64,000 bases of DNA from Providencia rettgeri (GTDB lineage: Bacteria; Pseudomonadota; Gammaproteobacteria; Enterobacterales; Enterobacteriaceae), in NCBI RefSeq assembly GCF_013702265.1, contig NZ_CP059348.1, forward strand, positions 1,364,001-1,428,000. The letters are read 5' to 3'. The notes under the pieces are model-generated. The model was not told the origin of the DNA and made no database searches. It saw only the letters and a list, made by a program, of their open reading frames with translations. The translations under genes were made by a program, and so were the position numbers. Shown piece after piece: positions 1-11,863 of the stretch. Numbering within the stretch: the stretch's first letter is position 1; each line of letters starts with the position of its first letter.

Positions 1-53
1 AGGTTTGCTCATGCAGTATCAAACTCATGCAGTTTTAATTTGAGTCAACGCCT

Positions 54-476
54 ATGAAAAAATTAACTTGTCGTATTTTTCATTTATTGGCTTCTCATCG
101 TTGTATTTTGTTGTTTCCCATTATTAGTAGCTGTTTTTCCTCTTTTCTTTATGCTTCCTCGGAAAAAGCGGTCGCATATCCTGCACCGATTAATATTAGT
201 CAGATTGAAATCAAATATAATGATCAACTGGATTACCCAGAGATAATTGGCAACATCACGAATGTTTCAAATGTTGTTTTATATCAGACCTATATTAGAT
301 TTGAGCTACTGAAGGATGGCGTGTTTATTGGGGAAACAAACCATAGAGTGACGAGTTCAATTAAACCAAAACAAACGGTAAATTTTATTGTTACTATTCC
401 AGATTATGATGTTATACCCAATGAGCAGATTGTTGTTGAAACCATCGCTGCCTATTATTTGGATAAACCGCGTTGA
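54..476 (+). CDS. Putative exported protein, FxLYD-like
   Basis: A 140-residue protein whose first 35 or so residues form a basic start followed by a hydrophobic stretch ending near Y-A-S-S, as in a Sec signal peptide. The rest shows the pattern G-N-I-T-N-V-S, a strand region, then K-P-K-Q-T-V-N-F, which resembles the small beta-sandwich FxLYD domain of exported proteins. The resemblance is by eye and no enzymatic motif is visible. It stands alone upstream of a hairpin and is convergent with the YeaK-like gene. Probable envelope or periplasmic protein of unknown role. Confidence 0.6.
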   Translation: MKKLTCRIFHLLASHRCILLFPIISSCFSSFLYASSEKAVAYPAPINISQIEIKYNDQLDYPEIIGNITNVSNVVLYQTYIRFELLKDGVFIGETNHRVTSSIKPKQTVNFIVTIPDYDVIPNEQIVVETIAAYYLDKPR

Positions 477-483
477 GTGTCAT

Positions 484-514
484 TTAGGAGCCAGCTGATG
501 ATGGTGGCTCCTAA
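484..514. terminator. Hairpin between convergent genes
   Basis: TTAGGAGCCA pairs perfectly with TGGCTCCTAA across an 11-base loop, between two convergent genes. No T-run follows on the plus strand, so it is a weak or factor-assisted terminator at best. Confidence 0.4.
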
Positions 515-531
515 TCAATCAGTGTGATGAG

Positions 532-1044
532 TTATTCATCATTTGTGCGAATAAACTCGACTAAAGAGGGTGAAGCGATACGCTGGTAATCTTGGGTATT
601 GAGAATAATTGAGCGTTCTAGGCTTCCCGCATTAAACGCGAGTTCATCAAAGCGGGTGAACAGGTAGGGATCAGCGATAAGCTTCAACGATGGATGAAAG
701 CTAAATGGCGGGATAGCGCCGAAAACACAATGGGTGAGTTCATCGACTTCCTTTGGGCTAGCTAATGAGGCTCGAGTACCGCCAATGGCTTTGGCAATCT
801 TAACTAAATCCGCTTGTTGATCAGCAGGTAAGATGGCTAAAACATGCTGGCGAATGCCATTTCCTTTCACATGACAGACTAATCCTTTGGCGCCTTGACC
901 TAGCTGTGTGCCGCGGATTTTTGCCACTTCTTCAGATTTCCCCGCCGTTGGATGTTCCATCACGCGATATTTTGCATTTTGGCTATTCAGTAATTGGGTT
1001 AATTGTGTAAAAACGTCATTGTCAGACACAATGAGCTCCTTCAA
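532..1044 (-). CDS. yeaK: YbaK/EbsC-family aminoacyl-tRNA deacylase (YeaK-like)
   Basis: A 170-residue protein covering the whole YbaK/ProRS editing domain. It closely follows E. coli YeaK as I recall it, including the blocks R-V-M-E-H-P, G-T-Q-L-G-Q-G-A-K, G-G-T-R-A-S-L-A-S-P and C-V-F-G-A-I-P-P-F-S-F-H-P. Members of this family hydrolyse mischarged aminoacyl-tRNA in trans in the cytosol; YeaK is reported to act on Ser-tRNAs, and substrate choice here is by analogy. The gene stands alone downstream of the his operon on the same strand, with a candidate his terminator in between. Confidence 0.85.
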   Translation of the reverse strand: MKELIVSDNDVFTQLTQLLNSQNAKYRVMEHPTAGKSEEVAKIRGTQLGQGAKGLVCHVKGNGIRQHVLAILPADQQADLVKIAKAIGGTRASLASPKEVDELTHCVFGAIPPFSFHPSLKLIADPYLFTRFDELAFNAGSLERSIILNTQDYQRIASPSLVEFIRTNDE

Positions 1045-1110
1045 AAGTCCATATCAAATGAAGGGAATGATAGCAAGTTCAGAGAGAGAAACAATGACGA
1101 GAGAAGAAAG

Positions 1111-1142
1111 TAAGGGCAGCTATCATAAAATAGTTACCCTTA
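1111..1142 (-). terminator. Candidate his operon terminator
   Basis: Just downstream of the hisI stop on the minus strand, TAAGGG/CCCTTA and ACTAT/ATAGC-type arms form an interrupted hairpin followed by a pyrimidine-rich CTTTCTTCTC tract. Position and tail suggest the 3' end of the his transcript. Confidence 0.5.
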
Positions 1143-1148
1143 AGCAAG

Positions 1149-1753
1149 TTACTGATGACGCTCTTTCAAACGTTTGATAATAGCAGTTAAATCAAGGTCT
1201 TGATCTTGAAGTAAAACCATTAAGTGGTACATCAAATCGGCGGCTTCGTTGGTTAATTCTTCACGGTCATTAACCGTGGCAGCGAGTGCGGTTTCAACGC
1301 CTTCTTCACCCACTTTTTGTGCAATACGCTTGGTGCCGCTAGCATACAAACGGGCAGTATATGAACTTTCTGGCGAGGCATTTTTACGCTCTTTCAGTAA
1401 GGTTTCTAATTCATATAAAAAACCCCATTCGCTTTGAGCCGGCGCAAAGCAGCTGGTGGTACCGTTATGGCAGGTTGGGCCATCAGGCAGAGCCATGGCA
1501 AGCAGCGTATCGTTATCGCAGTCAGCAACAATATCCACCAAATTCAGAAAATTGTTGGAGGTTTCCCCTTTAGTCCACAAACGTTGTTTGGTGCGAGAGA
1601 AAAAGGTGACTTTACGGCTCTCTAAAGTCACTTTCAGCGCTTCTTGGTTCATATAACCCAACATGAGAACATCACCAGAAATAGCGTGCTGAACGATGAC
1701 GGGCATCAGGTTATCGACTTTTTGCCATGCAAGCTGATTACATTGTTCTGTGG

Positions 1754-1760
<7 letters not shown>
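1149..1760 (-). CDS. hisI: Bifunctional phosphoribosyl-AMP cyclohydrolase / phosphoribosyl-ATP pyrophosphatase
   Basis: A 203-residue fusion, the same length as E. coli HisIE. The N-terminal cyclohydrolase has the metal-binding region D-C-D-N-D-T and the Cys-containing C-H-N-G-T-T-S-C-F. The C-terminal pyrophosphohydrolase has G-E-E-G-V-E-T-A and the E-A-A-D-L-M-Y-H helix. It carries out steps 2 and 3 of histidine synthesis, opening the purine ring of PR-ATP. It is the last gene of the operon and its start overlaps the end of hisF by a few bases, indicating translational coupling. Confidence 0.97.
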
Positions 1761-3847
<2,087 letters not shown>

Positions 3848-3848
<1 letters not shown>

Positions 3849-4915
3849 TACAGAACTCCTTTAGAACTTGGCAAGGTATCCCCTTCAACACGGATAGCTT
3901 GGCGTAAGGTACGACCAAAAACTTTGAACAGGCTTTCCGCTTTGTGGTGATCGTTTTTCCCTTTCGTTTTCAGGTGTAGCGTGCAGCCCATCGCGTAGGA
4001 TAACGAACTGAAGAAGTGCTCGATCATTTCAGTGCTTAGGTCACCTACGCGCTGATATTTAAATTCTGCTTTATATTCAAGGTGTAGACGCCCCGAAATA
4101 TCCAGCGCACAGCGTGCTTGGCATTCGTCCATCGGTAATACGAAACCGAAACGGGCAATGCCGCGTTTATCACCAAGTGCGACGCGCAGCGCTTCGCCGA
4201 GTGCTAGGCCTGTATCTTCCACAGTGTGGTGATCATCAATGAACAGGTCGCCATTAACTTCAATGCGTAAGCGGAAGCCGCCGTGAGTCGCGATTTGGTC
4301 TAGCATGTGGTCAAAGAAGCCAACGCCTGTATTGATTTTGCTGCCGCCTTCTTGGTCAAGCCACACTTCTACTTGGATGTTGGTCTCTTTGGTTACGCGT
4401 TCGACTAAGGCATAGCGGTTACGTTTAGTGAGTTGGTTGGTGATGGTATTCCAATCCAGTTCTTTGGCGCTGTAGCGTAGCCCTTTGATGCCCATATTTT
4501 GAGCGAGCTGAATATCTGTCTCGCGGTCGCCGATGACATAGCTGTTTTCGATATCGAGAACACCGTCGTTGAGGTAGCTTTCCACCAGCTTGGTTTTTGG
4601 CTTGCGACAGTTGCAATTGTCTGCAGGCATGTGTGGACAAATCAACACGTCATCAAAACGGATGCCTTGAGATTCAAACACCTGCATCATTAAATTGTGA
4701 GGCGGGTCAAAATCTTCTGTCGGGAAGCTCTTGGTGCCTAAACCGTCTTGGTTGGTGATCATCACTAAGCGATAATTGGCTTTTTGCAGTGCTAATAGGC
4801 TTGGAATGACATCATTTTCAAAGGCGAGCTTACTGAGGCTATCCACTTGATAATCTGTCGGTGGTTCGGTAATTAATGTTCCATCACGGTCGATAAAAAG
4901 AATTTTCTGGCTCAT
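3848..4915 (-). CDS. hisB: Bifunctional histidinol-phosphatase / IGP dehydratase
   Basis: A 355-residue fusion as in E. coli. The N-terminal HAD phosphatase has the D-x-D nucleophile in F-I-D-R-D-G-T-L and the zinc loop [11 protein letters not shown]. The C-terminal dehydratase has the metal-binding D-H-H-T-V-E-D-T-G and [10 protein letters not shown]. It catalyses dehydration of imidazole glycerol phosphate and, later in the pathway, dephosphorylation of histidinol phosphate. It is placed between hisC and hisH. Confidence 0.97.
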
Positions 4916-4928
4916 GACTATTTCCTAA

Positions 4929-6002
<1,074 letters not shown>

Positions 6003-7319
6003 TCACTCCTGATTTTGTTTTTTTAGTTCGGTGACTCGTAAGGTAACGGCGTTTTTGTGGGCAGTTAGCTGTTCTGCTTGCGCCAAGGTTTCTATGGTGT
6101 TGGCTAATCCTAATAACCCTTGAGCCGACAGTTTTTGTACCGTCATTCTTTTCATAAAATCGGCTAAGCCAAGGCTTGAATAGGTTGATGTGTAACCATA
6201 AGTTGGTAATACGTGGTTGGTGCCGGAAGCGTAATCCCCCGCGGATTCTGGCGACCAATCCCCAACAAACACCGATCCTGCACTGGTGATAGATTCCACC
6301 AAATCATCGGCATTGCGAGTTTGCAGAATTAAGTGTTCAGGCCCATAGCGGTTGCTGATTTCAACACATTGGTTGATAGAGTCCGCGATGATTACACGGC
6401 TTGCTCTGAGGGCTTCACGCGCAATAGATGCACGAGATAATACCGCAAGCTGCTTTTCAGTCTCTTCAATGACGCGCTGAGCAAACTCTGCGTTATCGGT
6501 GAGCAAAATCACTTGAGAATCTGGCCCGTGTTCCGCTTGAGATAATAAATCCGATGCCGTAAACGCAGGGTTTGCTTGGCTATCGGCAATCACCAACACT
6601 TCAGATGGCCCTGCTGGCATATCAATGGCCGCACCTTGGTAGCTTTGGCTAACTTGGCGTTTGGCTTCCGTGACATAGGCATTGCCAGGTCCAAAAATTT
6701 TATCAACGCTCGGAATGCTTTGGGTACCAAATGCCATCGCAGCAATGGCTTGGGCGCCACCGACTTGGAAAATGTCAGTGATACCGCACAGTTTGGCTGC
6801 ATATAAAATTTCGTCTGCAATCGGTGGCGGTGAGCAGAGAATAATGTTGCGGCATCCGGCGATATTCGCAGGCGTTCCCAACATCATGACCGTAGAGAGC
6901 AACGGTGCGGAGCCACCGGGAATATACAGCCCGACAGAATCAATCGGGCGGGTCACTTGTTGGCACACCACGCCTGCTTGAGTTTCAACGGTGATCGGCG
7001 CAGGTTTTTGGGCTTCATGGAAGCGGCGAATATTGCCAATCGCTGTGTTCATTGCCGCTTTAATGTCATCGCCAAGGCGAGCTTGGGCTTCATCAACGGC
7101 TTCTTGTGAAACACGAACAGAGGTAATGTCTGTTTTATCAAAACGTTGGCTCAGGGCGATGAGGGCCGCATCTCCCTCTGTACGCACTTGGTCAATAATT
7201 TGACTGACTGCGGCGCTAATGTTGCCAGAGGCGGCAATAGCAGGGCGCATCAGTAAAGCTTCTTGCTGCTCTTCAAGGCAGTCTGACCAGCGAATTGGTT
7301 GATTGAATCCCAGTACCAT
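6003..7319 (-). CDS. hisD: Histidinol dehydrogenase
   Basis: A 438-residue NAD- and zinc-dependent enzyme (E. coli 434). Conserved blocks include [29 protein letters not shown] with zinc ligands, the catalytic pair in Y-G-P-E-H-L, and the C-terminal zinc histidine in L-T-A-H-K-N-A-V. It oxidises L-histidinol to L-histidine in two steps. It is the second gene of the operon, 6 bases after hisG. Confidence 0.97.
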   Translation of the reverse strand: MVLGFNQPIRWSDCLEEQQEALLMRPAIAASGNISAAVSQIIDQVRTEGDAALIALSQRFDKTDITSVRVSQEAVDEAQARLGDDIKAAMNTAIGNIRRFHEAQKPAPITVETQAGVVCQQVTRPIDSVGLYIPGGSAPLLSTVMMLGTPANIAGCRNIILCSPPPIADEILYAAKLCGITDIFQVGGAQAIAAMAFGTQSIPSVDKIFGPGNAYVTEAKRQVSQSYQGAAIDMPAGPSEVLVIADSQANPAFTASDLLSQAEHGPDSQVILLTDNAEFAQRVIEETEKQLAVLSRASIAREALRASRVIIADSINQCVEISNRYGPEHLILQTRNADDLVESITSAGSVFVGDWSPESAGDYASGTNHVLPTYGYTSTYSSLGLADFMKRMTVQKLSAQGLLGLANTIETLAQAEQLTAHKNAVTLRVTELKKQNQE

Positions 7320-7325
7320 GGCGAA

Positions 7326-8225
7326 TTACTCCATCATTTTTTCAATTGGTAAAACAAGAATTGAACTTGCGCCCAAGGATTTCAGTTTTTCCATGGTTTC
7401 CCAGAATAGAGTTTCTGAGCTGACCATGTGCATTGCAACACGGCTTTGGTCACCTGCTAATGGCAGAATAGTTGGGCGCTCGGCTCCCGGCAGCAGTGCG
7501 ATGATCTCTTCGAGTTTTTCACCTGGAGCATGCAACATAATGTATTTTGATTCGCGCGCTTGGATAACCCCTTGAATACGGGTCATCATACGGTCAATTA
7601 ACTGTTGTTTATCGGCGGACATTTCACCGTCACGCTGGATTAAGCATGCTTTTGAGCGGTAGATGACTTCCACTTCTTTTAAGCCGTTTGCTTCAAGGGT
7701 TGCGCCTGTAGAAACGAGGTCACAAATGGCATCGGCTAAACCAGCGCGTGGCGCGACTTCTACAGAACCGTTCAGTAAGCAAGATTTAAATGTCACGCCT
7801 TTTTCATCAAAATAGCGTTTTAGTAGGTACGGGTAAGAGGTGGCGACACGGGAACCATTCAAGCATTCTGCCCCGGTATAATTGAAGTCTAATGGCGCAG
7901 CTAGAGAGAGGCGGCAGCCACCAAAATCAAGGCGACGTAATGTTGTAAATTGTGGATTTTCACCGCGAGCTTGGCGGCTTAATACTTCTTCTTCCAGTAC
8001 GTTTTCACCAATAATACCGAGGTCAACAACACCGTCCATTACCAGCCCCGGGATATCGTCATCACGTACACGAAGTAAATCAATAGGCATATTTTCTGCA
8101 TAAGCAATCAGTCGCTGCTGTTGTAAATTGATTTTAATGCCGCAGCGAGCGAGTAGCTCTCTTGACTCTTCGCTTAGACGTCCTGATTTCTGTATTGCGA
8201 TACGTAAACGTGATTTGTCCAACAT
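7326..8225 (-). CDS. hisG: ATP phosphoribosyltransferase
   Basis: The first enzyme of histidine synthesis; it condenses ATP with PRPP and is feedback-inhibited by histidine. I set the start at the ATG at 8225 ([10 protein letters not shown]), giving 299 residues, exactly the E. coli length. GGAG lies seven bases upstream; the more upstream ATG at 8240 would bury that Shine-Dalgarno in coding sequence. It belongs to the long HisG form, with a C-terminal regulatory domain ([11 protein letters not shown]) and the PRPP-binding run around D-L-V-S-T-G-A-T-L. Confidence 0.97.
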   Translation of the reverse strand: MLDKSRLRIAIQKSGRLSEESRELLARCGIKINLQQQRLIAYAENMPIDLLRVRDDDIPGLVMDGVVDLGIIGENVLEEEVLSRQARGENPQFTTLRRLDFGGCRLSLAAPLDFNYTGAECLNGSRVATSYPYLLKRYFDEKGVTFKSCLLNGSVEVAPRAGLADAICDLVSTGATLEANGLKEVEVIYRSKACLIQRDGEMSADKQQLIDRMMTRIQGVIQARESKYIMLHAPGEKLEEIIALLPGAERPTILPLAGDQSRVAMHMVSSETLFWETMEKLKSLGASSILVLPIEKMME

Positions 8226-8267
8226 AATTTTGCTCCACATCCCTAAAATATCTTTTTGATTAATAAT

Positions 8268-8303
8268 AAAAAAACCCTCGGAAGATTATCTTCCGAGGGT
8301 TTT
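8268..8303 (-). terminator. his operon attenuator terminator
   Basis: Between hisL and hisG, the 11-bp arms CCCTCGGAAGA and TCTTCCGAGGG form a strong hairpin. On the minus strand it runs directly into seven T residues at 8274-8268. This is the transcription terminator of the his attenuator. Upstream repeats around 8324-8350 (CCGGAAG, GTCTTCC) can supply the alternative antiterminator pairing. Confidence 0.9.
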
Positions 8304-8368
8304 CTCAATTCGCATTTCAGCCACCGGAAGAGTCGTTGATCGTCTTCCAGCACACATCGCCCGAAAGA

Positions 8369-8416
8369 CTAATCAGGATGATGGTGATGATGATGGTTGC
8401 GTGAAATACGAGTCAT
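8369..8416 (-). CDS. hisL: his operon leader peptide
   Basis: A 15-codon ORF, MTRISRNHHHHHHPD. It has six consecutive histidine codons (CAT CAT CAT CAC CAT CAT) shortly before the stop. E. coli HisL has seven and the same Pro-Asp end, from memory. Ribosome stalling at these codons under histidine shortage favours the antiterminator and allows hisGDCBHAFI transcription. It lies about 145 bases upstream of the hisG start. Confidence 0.95.
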   Translation of the reverse strand: MTRISRNHHHHHHPD

Positions 8417-8645
8417 AATAGCTTCCGTTTAGTTATTTGGATAATTGCTTAAACATTCAATACTAATCAAGCTATCCGATTTCATACTATGAATGCAACC
8501 CTTTTTTTCAAAATAACTCATAATAATTAGTTCCCGGTTTTTTATAGTGATTAATCCCTTGGAAAATAGCTTCGGAAGTTGAATGATTTTCAGCTAATCT
8601 ATGAGGCAATGAAGTCATCACTTTCTCAGTATGCGGGACAGTAAT

Positions 8646-9470
8646 ATGAAAAAAATAGCCATTATTGGTTTAGGTTGGTTAGGCGTTCCTTTAGCGAGTC
8701 GTTTGATGGCGCAGGGAATGACGGTCGCGGGAACGAAAACGAGTTTGGATGGTGTTGAAGCTGCCAAAAGGGTTGGTATTGACTGTTATCAATTGCAACT
8801 GACGCCAGAATTACAATGCGATACTGATGATTTGAGCGAATTAATGGAGGGGGCGGATGTGATGGTAATTTTATTACCACCATCGAAAGTCAGTCTCTCA
8901 GAGTATATTGTCGCTATTGAGCAGTTAGTTGATAGCGCAATTAGTTATCAAATTCCTCGGGTTATCTTTACATCATCCACTTCTGTCTATGGTGATGTGG
9001 ATGGTGTTATTGATGAAGGTGCGCCATTACTTGGCGAAACCGCCTCAGCACAAGCGTTAATTGCAGTTGAACAATGGCTTCATGACTTACCTAATATTCA
9101 AGTGGACGTCCTGCGATTAGCTGGTTTAGTGGGTGAAAAGCGTCATGCAGGACGATTCTTAGCCGGGAAACAGCAAGTCAAAGGGGCTAATCAGCCAGTT
9201 AATATGGTGCACCAAGATGATGTGATCGCCGCAATTCTGTTGTTGATCCAGCAATCCAATGGTGGGCATACCTATAATTTATGTGCACCTGACCACCCGA
9301 CTCGTCTGCAGTTTTATACCCAATCTGCAACGACTTTAGGCTTAACTCCACCTGAATTTGCGGTTGAAGAGAATGAAGCTGAAGGGAAAACAATCGATGG
9401 AAATCGTATTTGCCAAGAAATGGGTTTTGAGTATGAGTTTACCCACCCACTTTATATGCCGATGAGTTAA
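8646..9470 (+). CDS. yeeZ: NAD(P)-binding epimerase-like protein YeeZ
   Basis: A 274-residue Rossmann protein. It has a dinucleotide-binding loop G-L-G-W-L-G at the N-terminus and the extended-SDR block I-F-T-S-S-T-S-V-Y-G-D, though the usual Y-x-x-x-K catalytic pair is not evident. E. coli YeeZ has the same length and is also the divergent neighbour of hisL. I chose the ATG at 8646 (M-K-K-I-A-I-I-G), which has GGGA seven bases upstream, over the ATG at 8631. The substrate is unknown. Confidence 0.85.
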   Translation: MKKIAIIGLGWLGVPLASRLMAQGMTVAGTKTSLDGVEAAKRVGIDCYQLQLTPELQCDTDDLSELMEGADVMVILLPPSKVSLSEYIVAIEQLVDSAISYQIPRVIFTSSTSVYGDVDGVIDEGAPLLGETASAQALIAVEQWLHDLPNIQVDVLRLAGLVGEKRHAGRFLAGKQQVKGANQPVNMVHQDDVIAAILLLIQQSNGGHTYNLCAPDHPTRLQFYTQSATTLGLTPPEFAVEENEAEGKTIDGNRICQEMGFEYEFTHPLYMPMS

Positions 9471-9478
9471 ATAAAAGC

Positions 9479-9503
9479 CGTGGCGCTCAATACGAACGCC
9501 ACG
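9479..9503 (-). terminator. Terminator of gstB
   Basis: CGTGGCG pairs with CGCCACG across 11 bases, and on the minus strand the hairpin is followed by GCTTTTATTT. It lies between the convergent yeeZ and gstB genes. Confidence 0.6.
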
Positions 9504-9511
9504 CTAAATGC

Positions 9512-10135
9512 TTATTTGATAGGTAACATCACAATTTCTTGGAATGCAGGGCGTTTGGCCAATGTTTGATACCAGCGCTCTAAATGAGGAAATTCGGGGC
9601 GCTCTGTCACAATTTCATGCCATGGGTAGAACAGTGGCGCGATGGCGATATCCGCAATACCAAATTTATCTCCGCTAAAATAGGCCTGAGTCGCCAGAGC
9701 ATCATCCGCAATTTTCAGCAGTTTTTCGATATTTTGATAAATGATTTTGGCTTGAGCTGGATCTCTATCCGCTTCAGGAACGCGAACGATTTTGTTCATC
9801 ATCTGCTTGATATGGTCAAATAAATTAGCGCTACTCCAATCCATCCATTTATCTGCCGCCGCTTTTTCCTGTAAATCACGGGCTAACAATAGGTGAGAGT
9901 GATCATATTTTTCCGTAAGGTAACGTAAAATTGCATTGGATTCCCACAGGGTAAAGCCTTCATCCTGTAAAGTTGGAATTGTGCTGTTTGGATTCATTTT
10001 CTTATATTCAGGTGTATCAACACCACCGAATGGGCCACCAACATCTTTTTGATTATAAGGAATATTCAGCTCTTTCAAGCACCACAGTACTTTTTTTACG
10101 TTTGAAGAGTTAGTACGTCCCCAGACAGTTAACAT
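9512..10135 (-). CDS. gstB: Glutathione S-transferase GstB-like
   Basis: A 207-residue two-domain GST. The N-terminal thioredoxin-like fold starts L-T-V-W-G-R-T-N-S-S-N-V-K-K with the candidate glutathione-activating serine, followed by P-T-L and W-E-S-N-A-I-L-R-Y-L for glutathione binding. The helical C-terminal domain contains K-W-M-D-W and G-D-K-F-G-I-A-D-I-A. E. coli GstB is 208 residues with the same blocks and lies next to dacC, as here. Probable cytosolic detoxification of electrophiles. Confidence 0.85.
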   Translation of the reverse strand: MLTVWGRTNSSNVKKVLWCLKELNIPYNQKDVGGPFGGVDTPEYKKMNPNSTIPTLQDEGFTLWESNAILRYLTEKYDHSHLLLARDLQEKAAADKWMDWSSANLFDHIKQMMNKIVRVPEADRDPAQAKIIYQNIEKLLKIADDALATQAYFSGDKFGIADIAIAPLFYPWHEIVTERPEFPHLERWYQTLAKRPAFQEIVMLPIK

Positions 10136-10412
10136 TGGAATCTCCCATGACTATGTTTTAACTTAAAGACGGTATTTTTGACCTAAACAAGATAGATGAA
10201 ATTAATGAATTGAGAAACTTTATTATTTATTAATTGCGGTGGTCATCATCACTTATTTTGTTTAGGGTATGGGGGGATTTTGATAAACGTAATATTTTGC
10301 AGTATCTCAATGAATTTGACTGCATTTTTGGTTTCTAGTGAATATTTTATTAAAAATGGTTTGATTGTGATGAACGCTTTGAATAGCAATACTAATAGTA
10401 AAGGAGTAACCA

Positions 10413-11618
10413 ATGAATAAAACAACATTGTCCTCAGCAATTCGAGGAACAGGTATCGGGTTTAGTCTATTCGTTGTGATGAGCACCAGTAGTTATGCCG
10501 CTCAGACACCGGTTGCTCCACAAGTTGACGCAAAAGCGTTTGTATTAATGGATTATAACAGTGGTAAAATTTTGGCTTCAGGTAACCCTGATGAGCGTTT
10601 GGATCCTGCAAGTCTAACCAAGATCATGACTAGCTATGTGGTTGGGCAAGCGGTCAAAGCGGGAAAAATTACGCCGCAAGATATGGTGACAGTCAGTGAA
10701 GCTGCCTGGGCGACAGGCAATCCAATTTTAAAGGGTTCTTCCTTGATGTTCTTGAAACCGAAAGACCGCGTTTCGGTGTTGGACTTAAATAAAGGCGTGG
10801 TAATTCAATCGGGGAATGATGCCAGTATTGCCTTGGCTGAACACGTTGCTGGCAGCCAAGAATCTTTTGTTGACCTGATGAATGGCTACGTCCAAAAAAT
10901 TGGTTTAACTAATACGCATTTTAAAACCGTACATGGTTTAGATTCTGAAGGACAGTACAGTACTGCTCGGGATATGGCTGTGTTAGCCCAAGCGCTGATC
11001 CGTGATGTGCCTGATGAATATGTATTGCACAAAGAGAAAGAGTTTACCTTCAATAATATCCGCCAACCTAACCGTAACCGTCTATTGTGGAGCCAAAACC
11101 TCCATGTCGATGGCGTGAAAACAGGGCATACCAGTGGGGCTGGTCATAACCTAGTGGCATCAGCAACTGATGGTCCTATGCGCTTGATTTCAGTCGTTTT
11201 GGGGGCGCCGAGTGACCGCGTTCGTTTTTCCGAAAGCGAAAAGTTACTCACTTGGGGCTTTCGTTTCTTCGAAACAGTGACTCCGATTAAAGGGGATGCA
11301 GTTTTACAGAAACAACGTGTTTGGTTTGGTGACATTTCAGAAGTGCCTTTAGGGGTCGAAAAAGATGTGGCAGTGACCATTCCAAAAGGTCAGTTACAGA
11401 ATCTGAAAGTGGATATCAAATTGGATAATGACTCTCTTGAAGCGCCTTTAGCATTGAACCAAAAGGTGGGCACGATTAACTTTATTCTTAATGGTGAAGT
11501 GATTGAGCAGCACCCATTAGTCGCCAAGCAAGCGGTTGAAGAAGCAGGATTCATTGGCCGAATTTGGGATTTCATTATGAAAACCATCACTGGCTGTTGG
11601 AATGCCATTTTTGGATGA
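10413..11618 (+). CDS. dacC: D-alanyl-D-alanine carboxypeptidase (PBP5/6 type)
   Basis: A 401-residue low-molecular-weight penicillin-binding protein with a signal peptide ending S-Y-A before A-Q-T. The three active-site motifs are intact: S67-L-T-K, S133-G-N and K236-T-G. The C-terminus carries the amphipathic membrane anchor ([10 protein letters not shown]). It trims the terminal D-Ala from peptidoglycan stem peptides on the outer face of the inner membrane. dacA is the nearest alternative paralogue, but adjacency to gstB and length favour dacC. The start is preceded by AAAGGAG. Confidence 0.88.
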   Translation: MNKTTLSSAIRGTGIGFSLFVVMSTSSYAAQTPVAPQVDAKAFVLMDYNSGKILASGNPDERLDPASLTKIMTSYVVGQAVKAGKITPQDMVTVSEAAWATGNPILKGSSLMFLKPKDRVSVLDLNKGVVIQSGNDASIALAEHVAGSQESFVDLMNGYVQKIGLTNTHFKTVHGLDSEGQYSTARDMAVLAQALIRDVPDEYVLHKEKEFTFNNIRQPNRNRLLWSQNLHVDGVKTGHTSGAGHNLVASATDGPMRLISVVLGAPSDRVRFSESEKLLTWGFRFFETVTPIKGDAVLQKQRVWFGDISEVPLGVEKDVAVTIPKGQLQNLKVDIKLDNDSLEAPLALNQKVGTINFILNGEVIEQHPLVAKQAVEEAGFIGRIWDFIMKTITGCWNAIFG

Positions 11619-11647
11619 TTAAAACTTAAATATAAAATTAATATATG

Positions 11648-11675
11648 GAGACCTCTTTATGAGGTCTCTTTTTTT
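11648..11675 (+). terminator. dacC rho-independent terminator
   Basis: GAGACCTC pairs with GAGGTCTC over a 5-base loop followed by seven T residues, about 30 bases after the dacC stop. Confidence 0.9.
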
Positions 11676-11863
11676 GTAATGAATAACATTAAATAAATTT
11701 ACAGATAAACTTCAATTGAAATATTTCTAATTCAATTTAATAATCATTTTAATTGTTTGAGAGCTAACTATTTTACTGTTATTTAAATATCAATGACTGA
11801 AATTATCTCATTCAATTTCATAATGTATTTATTAATTTAATTAATTGAAATGGAGAATTATCA

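Noticed and set aside
8369-8416. CAT-repeat tract as a microsatellite or CRISPR-like repeat
   Set aside because: It is fully explained as the His codons of the hisL leader peptide. No CRISPR array is present anywhere in the window.
10249-10440. 63-codon hydrophobic minus-strand frame upstream of dacC
   Set aside because: It overlaps the dacC start region, has AT-driven hydrophobic composition and no Shine-Dalgarno; the region is better explained as the dacC leader.
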